A stretch of 64,000 nt of DNA from Paenibacillus sp. MAHUQ-63. Lineage in GTDB: Bacteria > Bacillota > Bacilli > Paenibacillales > NBRC-103111. The notes under the pieces were generated by a model. It searched no databases. It worked only from the letters and a program-made list of their open reading frames with translations, and was not told the origin of the DNA. The stretch covers positions 1,116,001 to 1,180,000 of the forward strand of contig NZ_JARADB010000002.1 of the NCBI RefSeq assembly GCF_028765165.1, given 5' to 3'. Numbering within the stretch: position 1 is the stretch's first letter; each line of letters opens with the position of its first letter. Made by a program: the position numbers and the translations under genes. Of this stretch, positions 57,204 through 64,000 are shown in pieces.

Positions 57204-59003
57204 GTGACAGTGATAGGAAAGAGTATTCCGCGGCTGGAATCTGAAGAGAAAGTAACCGGGGTTGCGAAGTATACGAACGATACGCAGTCTCCCGGACTGC
57301 TTCACGGCTGGCTCGTGACCAGCCCTTATGCCCATGCGCGGATCCAGTCCATCGATGTCTCCGGCGCCAAGGCAATGAGCGGCGTTCATGCAGTGATTCG
57401 TGGAGATGACATAGCTGTTCTTACCGGAAGTATGCTGGCAGACCGGCCGCCGCTCGCTTCCGGCAAAGTTCGTTATTACGGAGAACCGATCGTCATCGTC
57501 GTTGCCGAATCGGAGCATCGGGCCAAGGAGGCGGCAGCCCGCATTCGCGCCGAGTTCGAGCAGCTGCCGGTCGTACATTCGCCGAGCAGTGCCCTTGCGC
57601 CCGGTGCGCCGCTAATTCATGAAGGATTAGCCGGTTATGAGAAGCAGGGAGACGTGTACCCCGTCGCACACACGAATATCGGCAACTGGGTTCGCATCCG
57701 CAAAGGCCATATGCCTGCGGGCTGGGCGGCAAGCGAGGTGACCGTCGAAGGGACCTATGCCTTCAACACGTCCGATCACGCCGCCATAGAGCCGCGCTGC
57801 GCGATTGTCGAAGTGAAGCCTGGCGGCTTGATCGAGATTCAAAGCTCAACGCAAGACCCTTATACGATCAAACGTGCGTTTGCGCACTTCTTCCATGTCG
57901 ACCAGTCCAAGGTCATCGTGCACGTGCCGTTCGTCGGTGGCGGCTTTGGCGGTAAAGGGTCGATTCAGCTCGAATATATCGCCTATTTGGCCTCCAAAGC
58001 TTGCGGCGGCCGGCCCGTCAAAGTCAACAATTCCCGCGAATGCGACATCGTCAGTTCCCCCTGCCATATCGGTCTGGAGGCGAAAGTGAAGCTCGGCGCC
58101 ACCCGAGAAGGCAAGCTGATGGCGGCTGAAGTGACGCTCTTGTTCGACACAGGCGGATACACCGATGAGGGGGCGGCCGTCACGCAATCGGCGGCTGTCG
58201 ATTGTACGGGTCCGTACAAGATCGACCATGTGTGGTGCGACGCCTTGTGCGTCTATACGAATCACCCTTATGCTACGGCATTCCGGGGCTTCGGTCATAC
58301 GGAAGCGCTCTATTGCATCGAACGGACGATGGACCGGCTGGCCAAAAGGCTGGAGATGGATCCGTTAGCGCTTCGGCTCAACAACGCTATTTTGCCGGGC
58401 GATACGCCCCCGACGCAGACTCCGCTTACAAGCAGCTCCATCGGCGATTTGCCCCAATGCATCCGTAAGCTGAAGGAACTGATTCATTGGGAGGAAGGTC
58501 AGCATGTACAGACGGGTCCGCACACGGTCAGGACGAAAGGCATGGCCTGTGTATGGAAAGCGTTCGGGATGTCCGTGGAAACCGGTTCCGGCGCAACGGT
58601 CACCTTCAACCATGACGGCAGTGCGAATCTTAGCATCGGCGCGGTGGAGCTTGGACAAGGGAACCGCACGGCGATGGGGCAGATTCTTGCGGAGCGGCTG
58701 CAAATGCGGATGGATCAGGTCCATGTCAAGATGGACATCGATACGCAGATTACACCGGAGCATTGGAGGACTGTTGCGAGCAGCTCGACGATGATGGTCG
58801 GCAGGGCAGTGCTCGACGCGGCTGACGATGCGATCAATCAATTGAAAAACAATGCTGCGCTTGCCCTGCAAATGCCGGCGGAGCTGCTGGAGGTTGGACG
58901 CGGGATGGTATTCGTGAAGGACGATCCCATCATAAGTCTGAAGATCAGTAAGCTGGTCAGCGATTCCAATTCCTGGACGGCCGCGCTGTCGGCGAACCCG
59001 TGA
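57204..59003 (+). pseudogene. Xanthine dehydrogenase-type molybdopterin-binding subunit, N-terminal part (frameshifted)
   Basis: About 600 residues of the large molybdenum hydroxylase subunit (PucD/XdhA-like). The start PRLESEEKVTGVAKYTND, GGGFGGKG (about 245-252) and AFRGFGHTEAL are family landmarks of the Moco site. The frame ends early: after KLVSDS the reading turns into NSWTAALSANP and stops. Adding one base between 58967 and 58968 gives QFLDGRAVGEPVIGRG and joins the rest at 59000. So a single-base deletion splits the gene. GTG 57204 is chosen (GGGAG ten bases upstream); GTG 57195 is too close. Either inactivating mutation or sequencing error. Confidence 0.85.
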
Positions 59004-59524
59004 TCGGCCGCGGGCGTTACCGTGTCCGCGACACGACCAGACTGAATCCGCAAACGGGCGAAGGTGTTCCGGGCCAGCAGTGGACCTTAGGCGCGCAAGC
59101 GGTTGAAGTGGAATTCGATACCCGCGAATGCACGTATCGCGTGCTCAAAGCGGCATCCGTATTTGATGCCGGGAAGGTGATCAATCCAGGCACGGCGCGA
59201 GGTCAGGTCATCGGCGGCATGAATATGGGCCTCAGCTTCGCAACCCGTGAAGGATTGCTGTACAATCAGGCCGGCCAGGTGCTGAACCCGCAGCTGCGTT
59301 CCTACAAGGTAACACGGTACGGTGAAACGCCTGCCTATTTGGCGGAATTCGTGGAGACGCCGTTCCTCGAGGGACCGTATGGCGCCAGAGGGGTCGCTGA
59401 GCATGGCACCATTGGGATGCCCGCTTGTCTGGCGAACGCCTTGTCTCTCGCGGCGGAAGTCGAATTGGACACATTGCCTTTGACGCCGGAGATGATTTGG
59501 CGGGCTAGAGGGGGAGGCCGATGA
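59000..59524 (+). pseudogene. Xanthine dehydrogenase-type molybdopterin-binding subunit, C-terminal part (frameshifted)
   Basis: 174 residues that complete the large subunit: VEFDTRECTYRVLKAASVFDAGKVINP, GGMNMGLSFATREG and EGPYGARGVAEHGTIGMPACLANAL, where the Glu in GVAEHG is the catalytic base. The wording EHGTIGMP matches the Bacillus PucD type. It has no ribosome site or independent start of its own, and its frame continues the one at 57204 if a base is restored. It overlaps the FAD-subunit start by four bases (ATGA). Confidence 0.85.
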
Positions 59525-60387
59525 TTTCGTTCGACTTCGAATATTATAAGCCGGCAAGCTTGGATGAGGCGGTCTTTCTATTTCAGCAGGCCGAGGCGAG
59601 CGGCAAAGCGCCGCGCTATTATTCCGGCGGCTCGGAGATCATTTCCATGGCCCGGTTGAATAAGCTTCGCACAGGAGCAGTCATCGATGTGAAAGATATT
59701 GCTGAATGCAAGGTGATGCAGCTTCGAGAGAAGGAGAACGTACTCGTGATTGGCGCAGCATTAACGCTGACGGAGCTGGAAGAGTCCGGCTTCTTTCCGC
59801 TGCTGGCAGATACATCGCGGGATGTGGCGGATCGTACGAACCGCAACCGAATTACGCTCGGCGGCAATCTCTGCGGAGCCTTCATATACCGGGAAGTACT
59901 TCTGCCATTTTTGCTGGCGGACAGCGAAGCCGTGCTGGCCGGTCCGGCGGGCGTACGCCGCATATCGGTCCATGAGCTGCTGAACGGTCAACCGCGGCTG
60001 GCGAGAGGAGACCTCCTGGTACAGTTGATTACCGGTGCCGCTTATACGCACCTACCCTACGTCACTGTGAAAAAGACCAAAATGGAACGCATCGACTACC
60101 CCATCGTTCGCATCGCCGCCCTTCGCAGCAGCGAAGGGGTTCGCGCCGCCTTCAGCGGTGTCAGTTCCGTTCCGTTTCGTTCGCGCAGCTTGGAGAACAT
60201 CCTGAATGAGGGAATGCTTCCGCTCGGTGTTCGTGTAGAGAACGTTATACGAAGCTGGCCGCTGCCGATTATGAGCGATCTGCTTGGCTCCAGCGACTAC
60301 CGGGCATTCGTGCTGCGCAATACGTTATATGATGTGATGACCGCTCTGGAAGAGAGGGGGAAGCAACATGAAAGAAGGGATGGTTAG
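59521..60387 (+). CDS. FAD-binding subunit of molybdenum hydroxylase
   Basis: A 288-residue medium subunit of the xanthine dehydrogenase family. FDFEYYKPASLDEAVFLFQQ opens the FAD_binding_5 domain, AP-RYYSGGSEIISM corresponds to the first pyrophosphate loop, and RNRITLGGNLCGAFIYREVLLPFLLADS to the second FAD loop. YVTVKKTKMERIDYPIVRIAAL starts the CO dehydrogenase flavoprotein C-terminal domain. The subunit passes electrons from the 2Fe-2S clusters to NAD or another acceptor. Gene overlaps couple it to both neighbours. Confidence 0.94.
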   Translation: MISFDFEYYKPASLDEAVFLFQQAEASGKAPRYYSGGSEIISMARLNKLRTGAVIDVKDIAECKVMQLREKENVLVIGAALTLTELEESGFFPLLADTSRDVADRTNRNRITLGGNLCGAFIYREVLLPFLLADSEAVLAGPAGVRRISVHELLNGQPRLARGDLLVQLITGAAYTHLPYVTVKKTKMERIDYPIVRIAALRSSEGVRAAFSGVSSVPFRSRSLENILNEGMLPLGVRVENVIRSWPLPIMSDLLGSSDYRAFVLRNTLYDVMTALEERGKQHERRDG

Positions 60388-60838
60388 AGGGGAGATGGAA
60401 CTGCTCGTTAACGGCCGGCCGCATCATGCCGCTATCCGTTCGGCGGATACGCTGCTGCGTGTGCTGCGCGAGCAGCTGGGCTTCACGGGAGCCAAAGCCG
60501 GCTGCGAGAATGGAGATTGCGGCGCTTGCACGGTCATCGTTGACGGAGTTCCGGTCAAATCCTGTATGATGCTGGCGATCGAGACACACGGCAAGCGGAT
60601 AACGACAATCGAAGGACTTGGGGGGGACTCTCCCGTGCAGCAAGCTTTTGTGAAGCATTTCGCTTTTCAATGCGGTTTCTGTACCCCCGGTTTTATCATG
60701 GTTGCACATGCCCTTGCCCAGACCGGACGGCAAGCGAGCGAGGAAGAGATCACGGAGTGGCTGCGCTCCAACATATGCCGCTGCACAAGCTATGAGGAAA
60801 TCGGCAAGGCTGTTCGATTGGTCCTTGCACAGGAATGA
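60368..60838 (+). CDS. 2Fe-2S subunit of molybdenum hydroxylase
   Basis: A 156-residue small subunit with the ferredoxin-type cluster CENGDCGACTVIVDG...C (about 41-63) and the second, helical cluster CGFCTPG (about 99-105) plus NICRCTSYEEI (about 136-146). With the Mo and FAD subunits it forms the usual three-part enzyme. The gene order here is Mo-FAD-FeS. GAGGGGG precedes the ATG, which overlaps the FAD gene by 20 bases. No cofactor-insertion gene (XdhC/PucA type) is in the window, so substrate and maturation are not settled. Confidence 0.95.
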   Translation: MKEGMVRGEMELLVNGRPHHAAIRSADTLLRVLREQLGFTGAKAGCENGDCGACTVIVDGVPVKSCMMLAIETHGKRITTIEGLGGDSPVQQAFVKHFAFQCGFCTPGFIMVAHALAQTGRQASEEEITEWLRSNICRCTSYEEIGKAVRLVLAQE

Positions 60839-60914
60839 AGCGAAGGAAATAGGCAGCTGCGAATCTTTGAATTACCACCCGGTAACCAAGCTGCTGCCGA
60901 CATCTTGGACATGA

Positions 60915-61484
60915 TCACTCGTGGTCGTGTTTGGGAGCGTCGGCAGCGGCTTTTTGCCGTGCCCGAAAGCGCCGCACCTTCATCAGATTGCCGCACATTT
61001 TGTCATCGCAATACCGTTTGGAACGGTTGCGCGTTTCGTCCACGTACACCCAGAGGCAGTTCGGGTTGTCGCAAATCCGAATTCGCGACGTTTCGCCATT
61101 GGCTATCGATTGCGCCATGGAAGCGGCGATATCGGCCAGGACTTGCTCCCATCGCCGGTTAAGGCCATACCATTCCAGGCGATAGCGTCCCTCGTCCGAT
61201 ACAAGCTTGCGGATGACCGGACCGCCGGCCATAATCGCATTGAGCGCCTCCGTATCCGCTTCATGCGGCATAGCCTTGGATACGAATTGCGTCACGATTC
61301 GGTGCAGCAGTGCTCGCAGTTCTTTCAATTCTTGCAGCTCTGCCGGTTCCGGGGGACGATCCATATTCAGGTTCTGGCTCGTAAGCCAGCGGTGTAGCCA
61401 GTCCGGGTTATCCAAGCGGTCATCGATTGCGCCGTCGCCCCTCCAGTCTCGATGCAAGCTGTTCAGTAAATCGTCCCAAAGCAT
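60915..61484 (-). CDS. CGNR zinc-finger (ABATE domain) protein
   Basis: A 189-residue protein: an N-terminal ABATE-type helical domain (LLNSLHRDWRGD to about 125) and a CGNR zinc finger at the end, with CDNPNCLWVYVDETRNRSKRYC followed by CGNLMKVRRFRAR (the CGN-R signature). Such proteins are thought to be stress-related transcription regulators. It is monocistronic, convergent with the molybdenum hydroxylase operon. The spacer between holds a hairpin but no T run. Confidence 0.93.
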   Translation of the reverse strand: MLWDDLLNSLHRDWRGDGAIDDRLDNPDWLHRWLTSQNLNMDRPPEPAELQELKELRALLHRIVTQFVSKAMPHEADTEALNAIMAGGPVIRKLVSDEGRYRLEWYGLNRRWEQVLADIAASMAQSIANGETSRIRICDNPNCLWVYVDETRNRSKRYCDDKMCGNLMKVRRFRARQKAAADAPKHDHE

Positions 61485-61639
61485 ATGACATGACCCCGAT
61501 CTTTTTTATGCTTCAGTGTAACATCTGAAAAGTATTTTTGCTAGTTACTTGACCGGAAAAACATTCCATGGTAAATTAGCCATGTAACTTGTTAATTCAT
61601 ATTTGGTGGTTACTAATGATAATATTGGGAGGCTGTTTA

Positions 61640-62134
61640 ATGAATAATGTTGAGCTTTTGCTGCATGGTTGGGAGTGCTGCTATGACAAGGAAGACTGGT
61701 ATCCTCCACTGACGGACGCGCTGAAAGGATTGACTGCCGAGCAAGCCAATTGGCGTCCTGCAGGCGAACACGTCAACACGATCTGGGAAAATGTGCAGCA
61801 TCTGATTTTTTATAAAGAAAGATTGCTCAAACGGATGACCGGGGAAGAGATGGAATATCCGGATGCGACGAATGACGATACGTTTGCGGTTGAGTCCGTA
61901 TCCGGCGAAGCGTGGGAGATGACGTTATCCCGTTTGCAAACGGTTCATTTAGCCATCCGCGAACGCCTTGCGCAGTGGGGAGAGAACGATTTCGAGCATG
62001 TATACCCGAATCGTACGCAATCTGCAGGACGCTGGGTGAACAGCCTGATCCTGCATGATGCGTATCATACGGGCCAGATCATGTTCATTCGCAAGCTGCA
62101 AGGCTCGTGGCCGTCGCGCCGTTCATTCGAATAA
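61640..62134 (+). CDS. DinB family protein
   Basis: A 164-residue four-helix protein of the DinB/YfiT superfamily. The three metal-binding His residues are expected in helix 2 (NVQHLIFYKERLL, about 50-62) and helix 4 (LHDAYHTGQIMFIR, about 138-151), and these are present. Many members are thiol-dependent transferases or hydrolases. GGGAGG lies seven bases before ATG 61640; an upstream frame start adds 17 hydrophobic residues without support. The hydrolase gene begins two bases after its stop. Confidence 0.9.
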   Translation: MNNVELLLHGWECCYDKEDWYPPLTDALKGLTAEQANWRPAGEHVNTIWENVQHLIFYKERLLKRMTGEEMEYPDATNDDTFAVESVSGEAWEMTLSRLQTVHLAIRERLAQWGENDFEHVYPNRTQSAGRWVNSLILHDAYHTGQIMFIRKLQGSWPSRRSFE

Positions 62135-62135
62135 G

Positions 62136-63254
62136 ATGCGCGCCGAACAACAACTGCCGACAACCGCACCCGAGCAGCAAGGGATGGACCCTGATAAGCT
62201 CCAAGCCGCTTTCCGGTTACTGGAGCGAGAGATTGACAGCGGCGAAATTCCCGGAGGCGTGGCGCTCGTAGGCCGGGGCGGCGTCATCGTCGGTTCCTGC
62301 GCTGCCGGCCGCGCCATTGTCACGCAGGAGCAGGAGCTTCCGGTAACGGAAGATACGATCTATGACTGCGCTTCATTGACCAAGGTGATGGTGACATTGC
62401 CGCTTATTTTGCAGCTGATCGACCGCGGCGAGCTGCGGCTGAAGGACCCGGTTGCCCGTTTTTTTCCGGACTTTGCCGCCGGCGGCAAAGGCGAAGTGAC
62501 GATTCTGCATCTATTGACCCATACGTCCGGCTTCCAAGCCTACAAGAACCTTCACGCACACGGTTGGACCCCGCAGCAGATCAGAGCCGCGGTCATGGAA
62601 GAGACCTTGCTTTATCCGTGCGGCGGCGGTTACGAATACAGCGATTTCAATTACATCGTGCTGGGCGAGCTGGCGGCGCATCTGTTCGGTCTGCCGCTGG
62701 ACGAGGCTGCGCGCCGGTATGTGCTGGAACCGCTGGGCATGACCCGCAGCGGCTACCGACCGGCTGCGGAGCTGCGGCCGCAAATTGCCGCGACCGAGTT
62801 CATGCAGGGCAGCTGCCGCTGGGGCGAGGTGCATGACGAGAACGCCTGGGCGATGGGCGGCGTTAGCGGGCATGCCGGCTTGTTCGCCACGGCACATGAC
62901 GCGGCCAAATACGCCGCGATGTGGTTGAACAAGGGCTGTCTTGCCGACGGCAGCAGCCTGATATCTGCGGCAGCGGTCGAAGCGGCGACGCGAAGCTATA
63001 CGCGGGAGTTGGAACACGCAAACCGTGGGCTCGGTTGGGTGCTGAAGGGTGACAAATGGGACGCTTCCGGCGATTGGTTCTCGCCTCGGAGCTTCGGTCA
63101 CACGGGATTTACCGGCACTTCCTTGTGGATGGACCCGGCTTCGCAAGTTTTCGCCGTGCTTCTGACCAACAGAGTTCACTATGGCCGTGAGAAATCCGTT
63201 GCCAGGCTGCGGGATTGTTTCCATAATGCGGTCGCCGCCTCGATCCGGTCATAA
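62136..63254 (+). CDS. Serine hydrolase, beta-lactamase/class C fold
   Basis: A 372-residue cytoplasmic hydrolase of the beta-lactamase-related family (EstB, AmpC, DAP-like). The nucleophile motif SxxK is in YDCASLTKVM (about 84-93), the YxN motif in YEYSDFNYIVLG (Tyr-Ser-x-x-Asn type, about 166), and HTGFTG (about 323-328) takes the place of KTG. There is no signal peptide, so penicillin hydrolysis is unlikely; esterase or peptidase activity is more probable. ATG 62136 follows the dinB stop at once. An upstream frame start inside dinB is unconvincing. Confidence 0.92.
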   Translation: MRAEQQLPTTAPEQQGMDPDKLQAAFRLLEREIDSGEIPGGVALVGRGGVIVGSCAAGRAIVTQEQELPVTEDTIYDCASLTKVMVTLPLILQLIDRGELRLKDPVARFFPDFAAGGKGEVTILHLLTHTSGFQAYKNLHAHGWTPQQIRAAVMEETLLYPCGGGYEYSDFNYIVLGELAAHLFGLPLDEAARRYVLEPLGMTRSGYRPAAELRPQIAATEFMQGSCRWGEVHDENAWAMGGVSGHAGLFATAHDAAKYAAMWLNKGCLADGSSLISAAAVEAATRSYTRELEHANRGLGWVLKGDKWDASGDWFSPRSFGHTGFTGTSLWMDPASQVFAVLLTNRVHYGREKSVARLRDCFHNAVAASIRS

Positions 63255-63328
63255 AGGTTGGTAAAACCCGCCCAATCGCGGCAAGCCAAAGATGTGTATA
63301 GAGCAGGCAATATGAATAAAAAAATATG

Positions 63329-63378
63329 AAAATCCGCCAAGGCACAGGAACCTGTGTAAGGCGGATTTTCTATTTTTT
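63329..63378 (+). terminator. Terminator after the dinB-hydrolase pair
   Basis: AAAATCCGCC pairs perfectly with GGCGGATTTT, with CACAGG/CCTGTG inside, followed by a T-rich stretch. Confidence 0.9.
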
Positions 63379-63485
63379 GGCGATGTGAACTGGTAAAACA
63401 TACCTGACATAAGTGAAAAATGAACGAAATATTTTAGTAGAACTACGACCTTTGACTTAGAAGGGCAGACTGAGAGGGTGAGGCA

Positions 63486-63773
63486 ATGAAAGCTACGGGG
63501 ATTGTGCGCAAGGTTGACCAATTAGGTCGTATTGTTCTACCGATCGAGATGCGGCGTTTGCTCAATATCGGCACGGATGACGAAGTGAAGATTTATTGCG
63601 ATGAAGAGCGGGTGATCGTAACGAAATGCGTGTTGAACTGCATTTTCTGCGGGAGTGAGAGAGAGCCGTATTATTTTAAACGGAAATTGATTTGTAAAGT
63701 TTGCTTGGATGAGATTGCCCCGGTTGAAGCCGGGCAGGCAAGAAGCGGAGAAGATGCTGTTCATGGAGGGTGA
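63486..63773 (+). CDS. AbrB/SpoVT-family transition-state regulator with zinc-finger tail
   Basis: A 95-residue protein. Residues 1-48 are the swapped-hairpin AbrB DNA-binding domain, with the hallmark GIVRKVDQLGRIVLPIEMRR and DEVKIYCDEERVIV. The tail has CIFCGS (about 55) and KLICKVCLDEI (about 71), two CxxC pairs that would hold a zinc. This is the form of AbrB paralogue that is numerous in Bacillus and Paenibacillus, where such regulators repress stationary-phase genes. GAGGGTGAGG precedes the ATG. Confidence 0.94.
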   Translation: MKATGIVRKVDQLGRIVLPIEMRRLLNIGTDDEVKIYCDEERVIVTKCVLNCIFCGSEREPYYFKRKLICKVCLDEIAPVEAGQARSGEDAVHGG

Positions 63774-63925
63774 TATTCTGAAAGCGGATTCAATGGGGGC
63801 TTTGAAGCGGGCCGGCCTGCGTTCATAATTTAAAATTGGCGCCTCCCGTAAGCCTCCTCATATAGCTTCCGAATCGTATCGATGCTATGATAGGAGCGTT
63901 ACTACTTACGAATGAAGGTGCAGAC

Positions 63926-64000
63926 ATGAGTACATTAACGAAAGCCATTCTGCTGGCTGCCAAGGCGCATGACGGTCAAACCGATAAAGGCGGAAACCCG
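63926..64000 (+). CDS. HD-domain/RelA-SpoT-like phosphohydrolase, N-terminal fragment
   Basis: The window ends in this gene. The 25 codons read MSTLTKAILLAAKAHDGQ then TDKGGNP. The pattern A-x-x-LAA-AH-GQ-DKGG-P is the start of the HD domain in small (p)ppGpp or nucleotide hydrolases of the SpoT-like group. AAGGTG lies six bases upstream of the ATG. The rest lies outside. Confidence 0.75.
   Translation, partial: MSTLTKAILLAAKAHDGQTDKGGNP

Overview
The window reads as chromosomal DNA of a spore-forming, Gram-positive member of the Bacillota, most likely Paenibacillus or a close relative. The support is two tricistronic-plus spore germinant receptor operons, a YheC/YheD spore-coat-type ATP-grasp protein, YmaF and AbrB-type proteins, strong AGGAGG ribosome sites with frequent GTG/TTG starts, moderate GC, lipoproteins with Gram-positive lipoboxes, and large intergenic inverted-repeat tracts. 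I see no rRNA, tRNA, prophage, IS element or CRISPR array.

Layout. 1-11 kb: the tail of a LacI-family regulator, then single genes and short runs (MgtC, GDPD, NlpC/P60 peptidase, an ANT(6)-like nucleotidyltransferase with a nucleoside hydrolase, a 14-TM MFS exporter, a two-domain VOC protein, YheC/D, and a bacterial Major Royal Jelly/Yellow-like protein). 11-17.5 kb: a repeat-filled gap, then six perfectly phased 11-bp boxes in front of a MacAB/YknXYZ-like export operon that ends in a large secreted multi-module protein. 17.6-19 kb: an ECF41-type sigma factor with its carboxymuconolactone decarboxylase partner and a recognisable target promoter between them. 20-30.5 kb: two germinant receptor operons in opposite orientation and with different gene order (B-A-C-D on minus, A-B-C-D on plus), with a methyltransferase and a GH43 enzyme between them. 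30.5-35.9 kb: aldo/keto reductase, a broken sensor kinase, an M29 aminopeptidase/TetR/GNAT operon with a palindromic operator, and a zinc-ribbon protein. 36.0-36.8 kb: a large two-armed inverted repeat array.

37-46.3 kb: a LacI regulator, its palindromic operator, a CUT1 sugar ABC transporter without its own ATPase, and a Gfo/Idh/MocA dehydrogenase. An XRE-cupin regulator follows, divergent from tdh-kbl (threonine to glycine). 46.3-50.5 kb: a secreted Hcp-fold protein, a sugar-dehydrogenase-like lipoprotein, fabF and an MmyB-type regulator. 50.5-51.4 kb: three copies of a roughly 280-bp hairpin-rich repeat. 51.5-64 kb: small proteins (one probably starting at ATT), an AlaX-type editing protein, a PAS sensor kinase, YmaF, a three-subunit molybdenum hydroxylase whose large subunit is split by a single-base frameshift, a CGNR protein, DinB, a beta-lactamase-fold hydrolase, an AbrB-like regulator and the first codons of an HD/RelA-like protein.

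The most interesting material is regulatory and structural: the 11-bp box array at 11474-11539, the ECF41 promoter at 18473, the matching operator pair around the LacI gene, the palindrome at the aminopeptidase promoter, and three unrelated intergenic repeat families that all place their core motif in both orientations. All gene functions are inferred from reading the proteins; no database search was run.
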